In this document: positions 44,001-46,610 of the stretch, piece after piece | Layout of the letters: each line of letters begins with the position of its first letter | Numbering within the stretch: the first letter of the stretch is position 1 | NCBI RefSeq assembly: GCF_000003605.2 | Contig: NW_003114461.1 | Location: 77,139-123,748, forward strand | From: Saccoglossus kowalevskii | Lineage: Eukaryota; Hemichordata; Enteropneusta; Harrimaniidae | Length of the DNA stretch: 46,610 nucleotides | Direction: 5' to 3' | Translations under genes and position numbers: made by a program | The notes under the pieces: model-generated | What the model saw: only the letters and a program-made list of their open reading frames with translations | What the model was told of the DNA's origin: nothing | Database searches by the model: none

Positions 44001-45523
44001 GCTGCAGCTGCTTTCAAGGAACACTGCATCAATGGTAATCAAGTCTGCGGTTTCAGTTTTCCATTTGTCATTTGACCTCAGGATGATTCAGCCACTTCCA
44101 AAAAGTGTCTATATAGAGGTGCAGATGGCAGCACGACCCTGTGTGTGCAGTATAACCTTGGTGGTAACCTGCACGCACCAAGGTCGAAATCGCACCAAGG
44201 TCGAAATCGCAATGAACACTCTTCTATCTATTGTTACTCTTTCCAAGCTTAACATCATGGTCATTAGTAACTATGAAAACATTCGGCAACAATAGCAAAA
44301 GTTGGTAACATAATTACTTTCTCATGAGAAATAAAAGCCCTTGATGAAAAGAGACAATTCCAAGTTATATTTTAGTGATAAAAGTATAATTATAGTATGC
44401 AGTTTTAGTTCAAAATTGCGAGAAATGTTATTGTCATTTTTTTTTTATTGTAATGTAATTCAATACAGACTCAGATTTTGACTATCTGAATATAAATAAC
44501 ATTGTTTCAATTTTGAAATTCATGCTAAGCCCGATGACTTGAAAGGTATGCAGCACAACCTGCAAATTACAATCTACCATAACACGGCATACAATGTCAG
44601 AGCATATTTGATTTCCGTTTTGTAACTAATAGAATGTAACGTGCACCTGTCTGGTTTTTGGAGTCACCCAAATGACAACCCTGTTGTTTGCACATCTTAT
44701 TTATTACTTAAACAGTGGGAATAATGGACGATGTTGGAACACTGCCAGAAAATTGTGAATGATGTTATCTGACATCGAAGCAGACGAACAGTCCAAATGA
44801 ATGCAAACTAGAAATTATAGATTTATATAATCTGTATGATATAACAGGTGGTGTCATCACCGTAACAGAGGATCAAAATTAAGGATTTAATTTAGTATGT
44901 TAATTAATCTACCACAATATTTTCCCAATATTTTAAGATAATGCGTACGACTACCAGTATCTTACCCAAGAATAAACGCTGGGAGGAGTGCCGCTGCGTG
45001 GTAGTACAAACCAACTATTTCCCCTTGAAGATGAAGCTGTTCTAAATAGGTTGTAATCTCATCAGCTCTTTTCTGTATATCTGAATATGTTACCATGACA
45101 ACTGTTTCCCCATCGTCAAAGTTTACAGCAGTTTTGTGGGGGTGCCTTTGAGCAGAATCTTGGAAAAGAGCATGTAACGTGGACCTTTCGTCCCTGTTTT
45201 CTTTGTTCAATTTCTTATTCTCGACCTGCCAAAGTAAATATACGAGTAAATGTTATTGTTTACAGCAACTACAATGTAATGGGTAAATTTCTGGGTTTTT
45301 TTAAACCAATATTAAAAATTGCGAAATATTTTTAGAAAAATGAAACTTGAAAGAAAGAACATTGGGACATATGATGAAAAAGCACAAAGACGCTAACTGC
45401 CACTAGCACTCCAGTTGGCATAATTTGGGGGGAAAAAACGCGTACTTGTATATTGTATAATAAAATGAACGCCTTAAAATGCCACAACTTCATGTAAAGT
45501 CAATTTAGTCGTGAACTTACCAT
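28561..45523 (-). CDS. AASDH: AASDH (ACSF4) beta-alanine-activating enzyme homologue, 15 exons
   Basis: Minus-strand exons: 45521-45523, 44966-45225, 42137-42257, 38520-38752, 38214-38403, 37065-37312, 36607-36706, 34086-34252, 33493-33807, 32613-33232, 32193-32341, 29811-29974, 29519-29644, 29184-29315, 28561-29052. About 1,106 residues, close to the vertebrate protein. Layout: adenylation domain with HTSGTTGVPK (about 180), FDASIVEMF, YGITEVSSW (about 326), TGDW (about 406), GRRDNQIKR (about 421) and catalytic Lys in AHGKVD (about 514). Next come a carrier domain with GGNS (Ser about 568), a basic linker, and a PQQ-type beta-propeller from about 735. The family activates beta-alanine with ATP and loads it on its own phosphopantetheine arm; the final acceptor is unknown. 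One base is missing in exon 7. Splice phases otherwise agree. Confidence 0.93.
29184..29315 (-). CDS. AASDH: AASDH exon 14: propeller blade
   Basis: 44 codons, phase 0 at both ends (gtatttccag before, gtaggt after). It reads DSGQQMWQIFLPKPIFSSLT, then ITDNGVMFGCVDGNVYHVDH. The K-P-x-F-S-S and GCVDGxVY motifs are those of the AASDH propeller. Confidence 0.92.
29519..29644 (-). CDS. AASDH: AASDH exon 13: propeller blade
   Basis: 42 codons, phase 0 at both ends (tttattacag before, gtaagt after): SKRCVWSLFGGGGSIFSSPV, then IGDNPRVLYAATLAGRLFAV. It matches the KCVW...GGxxFSSP...YxATLxGxLxAV blade of the family. Confidence 0.92.
29785..29797 (-). promoter_or_regulatory. Perfect DR1 nuclear-receptor motif
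   Basis: TGACCTTTGACCT on the plus strand, that is AGGTCA-A-AGGTCA on the minus strand, lying in the AASDH intron just after the exon 12 donor. Only the motif is seen. HNF4, RXR or COUP-TF type receptors are the usual readers. Confidence 0.35.
29811..29974 (-). CDS. AASDH: AASDH exon 12: propeller blades
   Basis: 164 bp, entering with two bases and leaving in phase 0 (cctgttgcag before, gtacgt after). It reads CYDGLVYVLHSQSGDIVWRY, then QTDGPVKCSPVLDAQTSWII and VGSHDYYLHAIDIP. It contains the GCYxGLVYVL and GSHDxxxxAxD motifs typical of the PQQ-like repeats here. Confidence 0.92.
30525..31406. repeat. Composite repeat with ~156-bp tandem monomers, copy 1
   Basis: Starts TTTTTTAGCTCCGCTGTCGA, then a (GTC)n run, then four to five monomers of 154-157 bp. 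The word TTTGGTGAAT or its TTTAGTGAAT variant recurs at 30751, 30905, 31062 and 31219. Each monomer carries GATTTGTTCATTTCGTGATG and TTGCTTTGATATTACATATA. It ends near GCTATCTTAGCCGAGAAGC. The start region holds GCTCCGCTGTCGAC...GTCGAGCGGAGC, a strong short palindrome. Confidence 0.8.
31562..31972. repeat. Composite repeat with ~156-bp tandem monomers, copy 2 (short)
   Basis: Same start (TTTTTTTAGCTCCACTGTCA) and same end (GAGCTATCTCAGCCAAGTGG) as the copy at 30525-31406, but with only about two monomers. Head-to-tail with the first copy. Copies that differ in monomer number suggest unequal crossing over. Confidence 0.75.
32193..32341 (-). CDS. AASDH: AASDH exon 11: propeller blade
   Basis: 149 bp, phase 2 in and phase 1 out (atgtttcag before, gtaaat after): NGGVVYIGSHSHKFVAISLD, then TGKALWETELGDRVESSACL and SKCGQYVVV. 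It matches the VYIGSHSHxxxA...GDRxESSACxSKCGxxxVVG core of AASDH almost position by position. Confidence 0.93.
32613..33232 (-). CDS. AASDH: AASDH exon 10: carrier domain and linker
   Basis: 620 bp, phase 0 in and phase 2 out (aaattatag before, gttagt after). It opens with the carrier domain: NSMGVKYPVEEYGNFIRTGG, then NSINAIHLTESIESWVKLSM. The Ser in GGNS is the phosphopantetheine site (the family often has GGDS). A long Lys/Arg/Ser-rich linker follows, with HKLKKKSTRRRPVDEKF, which could act as a nuclear localisation signal. The conserved SRGSRL segment and the first propeller strand WSCDTGKCVDASPLLVV close the exon. Confidence 0.92.
33493..33807 (-). CDS. AASDH: AASDH exon 9: C-terminal subdomain of the adenylation domain
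   Basis: 105 codons, phase 0 at both ends (tggcacatcag...-type acceptor reading gccatcag, and gtattt donor). It contains VLPSHGIPDDVMVVQRLPIT, then AHGKVDNDKL. The Lys in HGK is the catalytic A10 lysine. It ends with HLQQLWQ, the linker into the carrier domain. Confidence 0.93.
34086..34252 (-). CDS. AASDH: AASDH exon 8: ATP-binding and hinge motifs
   Basis: 167 bp, entering with two bases and leaving in phase 0 (ctcgtag before, gtttgt after). It reads GERFCLIEDEAASMDTMKPT, then GDWVKITERGLMYIGRRDNQ and IKRFGKRINLSQIHK. TGDW is the A7 motif and GRRDNQIKRFGKR the A8 hinge. Its entry phase fits only the second reading frame of exon 7, which supports a lost base there. Confidence 0.93.
34253..36606 (-). 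other. AASDH intron 7 (2,354 bp) with assembly gap
   Basis: It contains a 212-bp TACTGTAAAAT-family element (34478-34689) and an N run (35079-35771). The protein is continuous across it, so no exon need be missing. No other feature is recognised. Confidence 0.7.
34478..34689. mobile_element. TACTGTAAAAT-family palindromic element (MITE)
   Basis: 212 bp. Left end TACTGTAAAATGACTAATTT then TCACTGGGTTTAAATTT; right end AATTAAAACCCAGTGAATAA...TTTACAGTA, the imperfect reverse complement. Close to the copy at 3771-3984. Non-coding. Confidence 0.75.
36607..36706 (-). CDS. AASDH: AASDH exon 7, carrying an apparent 1-base deletion
   Basis: 100 bp (gattgcag before, gtaagt after). From the entry phase it reads VPLGHPLIGTEVDVRDE, matching the family, but the same frame then gives unrelated residues. 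The other frame gives GNSVSDTGDEGQLFVG, which matches the family's ...GxGQVFLGG and exits in the phase that exon 8 needs. One base is missing between about 36650 and 36657. As it stands, the frame would hit a stop early in exon 8. Either an assembly error or a broken allele. Confidence 0.88.
36707..37064 (-). other. AASDH intron 6 (358 bp)
   Basis: It holds a C run with adjoining A run (about 36943-36968) and a T run (about 37020-37032). Nothing else is recognised. Confidence 0.6.
37065..37312 (-). CDS. AASDH: AASDH exon 6: adenylation core
   Basis: 248 bp, phase 0 in and phase 2 out (acttgcag before, gtgagt after). It reads ATPTLIRRFGQDLLRSQILS..., with LRILAFGGEPCPTPNI and YDLYGITEVSSWATCYHLS. 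YGITEVSSW is the A5 motif that contacts the adenine and the substrate carboxylate region. Confidence 0.93.
37313..38213 (-). other. AASDH intron 5 (901 bp)
   Basis: It contains a 113-bp TTAA-flanked palindromic element (37347-37459) and about 3.5 copies of CAAGGGT (37641-37666). The rest is AT-rich. Confidence 0.65.
37347..37459. mobile_element. 113-bp TTAA-flanked palindromic element
   Basis: Left end AGGCTGGTGGTCATCGC after TTAA (37343-37346); right end GCAACGACCACCACCCT before TTAA (37460-37463). The ends are imperfect inverted repeats of about 23 bp. The middle GTCCCATATCAAACGGGACA is shared with the copies at 7.2 and 27.7 kb. The cleanest copy of this family in the window. Confidence 0.78.
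38214..38403 (-). CDS. AASDH: AASDH exon 5: adenylation core
   Basis: 190 bp, phase 2 in and phase 0 out (ccctttcag before, gtattt after): DIFDITYFDNVFMAAPLTFD, then ASIVEMFITLSQGATLVIVP. The FDAS block is the A4 motif; its Asp is at the position that contacts the substrate amino group in alpha-amino-acid-activating relatives such as GrsA. Ends NCVTVMQ, joined to ATPTL. Confidence 0.93.
38520..38752 (-). CDS. AASDH: AASDH exon 4: ATP-binding P-loop motif
   Basis: 233 bp, phase 0 in and phase 2 out (gtattttcag before, gtgagt after). It contains the A3 signature AYAVHTSGTTGVPKVVKVPH and TCIVPNVLHIR, an almost exact match to AASDH. The part before the motif (RFLDTLGSELSVRVVQFLSD) is shorter than my recollection of the vertebrate counterpart. 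Confidence 0.94.
38753..42136 (-). other. AASDH intron 3 (3,384 bp)
   Basis: It contains a cluster of TACTGTAAAAT-family pieces (39818-40414) and several A/T runs. No missing exon is needed, because exons 3 and 4 join in phase 0 at a normal protein spacing. Confidence 0.65.
39818..40414. mobile_element. Cluster of TACTGTAAAAT-family elements, one whole and two halves
   Basis: 39818-40012 is a near-complete copy (TACTGTAAAATACATTATTT at left; GATTCCAGCTAAAATAAAGT near right). 40080-40200 is a right half ending ACAGTAC. 40288-40414 is a left half in reverse orientation ending ATACAGTA. The two halves together may be one element split by inversion or by a nested insertion. Confidence 0.65.
42137..42257 (-). 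CDS. AASDH: AASDH exon 3: adenylation N-terminal part
   Basis: 121 bp, phase 2 in and phase 0 out (cctcattcag before, gtatgg after): ILQASAAFAPIDPTAPTEIN, then KYFIGKLNIRTVLVQEEVIQ. It matches the ILGxLQxxAAYxPIxPxxP segment common to adenylate-forming enzymes. Confidence 0.92.
42258..44965 (-). other. AASDH intron 2 (2,708 bp)
   Basis: It contains a 17-bp unit, GCACCAAGGTCGAAATC, repeated twice in tandem (44175-44208). Several short open stretches (43593-44295) resemble no protein I know. No transposon ends recognised. Confidence 0.6.
44966..45225 (-). CDS. AASDH: AASDH exon 2: N-terminus
   Basis: 260 bp, phase 0 in and phase 2 out (tactttggcag before, gtaaga after). It reads VENKKLNKENRDERSTLHAL, then FQDSAQRHPHKTAVNFDDGE and ends HAAALLPAFILG. 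The S-x-x-x-P-x-K-x-A-V pattern is the usual start of an adenylation domain. No in-frame ATG occurs before residue 40, which is why the start is placed in exon 1. Confidence 0.9.
45521..45523 (-). CDS. AASDH: AASDH exon 1: start codon at the splice donor
   Basis: The minus strand reads AAAAAAAATG|GTAAGTTCACG. The ATG is followed at once by a consensus donor, and exon 2 opens in phase 0 after a good acceptor. The coding part of exon 1 is thus the start codon alone, the rest being 5' UTR of unknown length. It is the only ATG in reach that splices in frame to exon 2. Confidence 0.7.
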
Positions 45524-46004
45524 TTTTTTTAGTTGGAACTACCAAACCGCCTACACAACACACCCACGCGTCTATGTTTTTCTCCGCTGGAATTCAAATA
45601 GACAGATCTTGTCGATGGGACCTGGGATCCGTTGTGGTTTTCTCTCGCATGCAGCTGCTCGCAAAACCGCAAATCAGAAACCGGAGTATCAGCCCATCTC
45701 TTTTTATATCGGTCCCTGGAGCTGCCAGTGCAGCTGTTGTACTGTATGGCGCCCTCGTGCAGTGACCTCCAGAAACCAGGGGGTGGAATGGATTATGGCC
45801 TCGTCTCACGTAGGGATGTGGGCAGTGCGTTGCTTTGGCAATGGGATTATGAAAATATTGGTTTGAGTGAACATTTATTGAAACTTTCACTGTTTTGATG
45901 AACAAAATGTCTTTAAGAAAAGAAAAAATACTGGTTCCAGGTGGATTTTTACCCGTCATTCCAAGCGACACGTTAAAATCCAGGAAGTTGAGAACACGTA
46001 CAAA
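45524..46004. promoter_or_regulatory. Likely bidirectional promoter, AASDH and MYND gene
   Basis: 481 bp separate the two divergent start codons, so both 5' UTRs and promoters must lie here, unless more 5' exons exist. The region is richer in G/C and CG than the flanking introns and holds a GAGGGCGC word (45749-45756, minus strand). No TATA box stands out. Bidirectional use is inferred from the arrangement. Confidence 0.5.
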
Positions 46005-46126
46005 ATGTCGGCGGCCAGTGAGGGGTCGGAAACACGACAAAAACAGGCGAATGTGTGTTGTCTTGTTTGTCAGAAAAGAGGGAAAATTTTAAAGAGATGT
46101 ACTAAATGTCATGACGCATTTTATTG
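46005..46126 (+). CDS. First coding exon of a MYND zinc-finger gene (EGLN/PHD2-like?)
   Basis: 40 codons plus two bases, ATG at 46005 and donor gtgagt at 46127. It reads MSAASEGSETRQKQANVCCL, then VCQKRGKILKRCTKCHDAFY. The split codon TG plus the next exon would give Cys if that base is T or C. The result, C-x2-C-x9-C-x2-C-x4-Y-C, is the start of a MYND zinc finger, a protein-interaction module. A MYND finger only 18 residues from the N-terminus is the layout of EGLN1/PHD2 (HIF prolyl hydroxylase), but SMYD, ZMYND and other families remain possible. The remainder lies past the window. Confidence 0.7.
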
Positions 46127-46610
46127 GTGAGTGCAGAGTGTAAAACTGTGCTTAGGGACGGACCATTATAAATTTTGGTGGGGAATAGCCTGTTATTACT
46201 GTTGAACCTTTGTTTGTAGGGAAGGGTATGACATAATTTTCGGACAGAATATATTGTTATACTTTCTTTCTCATAGTGCGTGTGTGCTCTAGCTTAAACT
46301 AATTTGGTACATTTTTTAAAGTTTATTTTTCACGAATTTAATCCTATTTGCAATTTATAGCCAGCAAAAACCACCGTCCTCATCCGCCTGCTATCATCAA
46401 AACAGTACCGTTATGTATCATGTTGTTATGTACTAGCAAAGACAATAGAAAATGTCTTTGGTACTAGTATGTTGTTTTGAAAACTTGGAGATGGCTAATA
46501 AACAAGTTTTTTAATTGACTATCCATTTCTTTACATTTATAACATCATCACTGGTTATGTGCTTCTGAGATCATCATTTTATTAAAATATAGTTTAGTTT
46601 GATGGGTTTT
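46127..46610 (+). other. Start of the first intron of the MYND gene
   Basis: AT-rich sequence with no recognised exon up to the window end. Confidence 0.55.

Noticed and set aside
43593-44295. Three small open frames in AASDH intron 2
   Set aside because: Short, no recognisable domain and not in phase with AASDH; possible old repeat, but not supported.
45594-46092. Overlapping open frames on both strands in the AASDH/MYND promoter
   Set aside because: Few stops because the region is richer in G/C; no motif or splice support, unlike the ATG at 46005.
1-46610. CRISPR arrays, operons, rRNA or tRNA genes
   Set aside because: Animal genome with introns; the tandem arrays lack CRISPR repeat-spacer form, and I found no cloverleaf or rRNA-like segment.

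Overview
The window is a piece of a draft animal genome. It is AT-rich, its genes are split into short exons with GT-AG introns of about 0.1 to 3.4 kb, small palindromic DNA transposons and satellites lie in the introns, and there are two N-filled gaps (21829-22374 and 35079-35771). The domain make-up of the genes and the repeat style suggest a marine invertebrate, such as an ambulacrarian deuterostome or a lophotrochozoan. The sequence alone does not settle the phylum.

Three protein-coding genes are visible. (1) On the + strand, 244 to at least 22526, lies the 3' part of a large LMO7/LIMCH1-family cytoskeletal scaffold gene. Seventeen exons in continuous reading phase encode the end of a calponin-homology domain, low-complexity linkers, a PDZ domain, a long charged coiled coil and a C-terminal LIM domain. 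The N-terminus is outside the window and the last exon is uncertain. (2) On the - strand, 45523 down to 28561, lies a complete 15-exon AASDH gene (ACSF4, beta-alanine-activating enzyme). It has an adenylation domain, a phosphopantetheine carrier domain and a C-terminal PQQ-type beta-propeller, about 1106 residues in all. The start codon is the last thing in exon 1, and exon 7 lacks one base, which breaks the frame. (3) On the + strand, 46005-46126, lies the first coding exon of a MYND zinc-finger gene, possibly EGLN/PHD2-like. It is head-to-head with AASDH, with 481 bp between the start codons.

Between and inside these genes are several small mobile-element families and tandem arrays. These are a 937-bp TTAA-flanked element, a dispersed family with TACTGTAAAAT ends, a roughly 115-bp family with GGTGGTCGTCGC-type ends, an 81-bp hairpin satellite, a 31-bp satellite and a roughly 156-bp monomer array. 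There are also two perfect DR1 nuclear-receptor motifs and one consensus CTCF-type motif.

The LMO7-like and AASDH genes converge tail to tail over about 6 kb and have no obvious shared pathway. AASDH and the MYND gene probably share a bidirectional promoter. I see no clearly new biological system. The best leads are the AASDH frameshift and start-codon architecture, the unresolved 3' end of the LMO7-like gene, and the undescribed transposon families.
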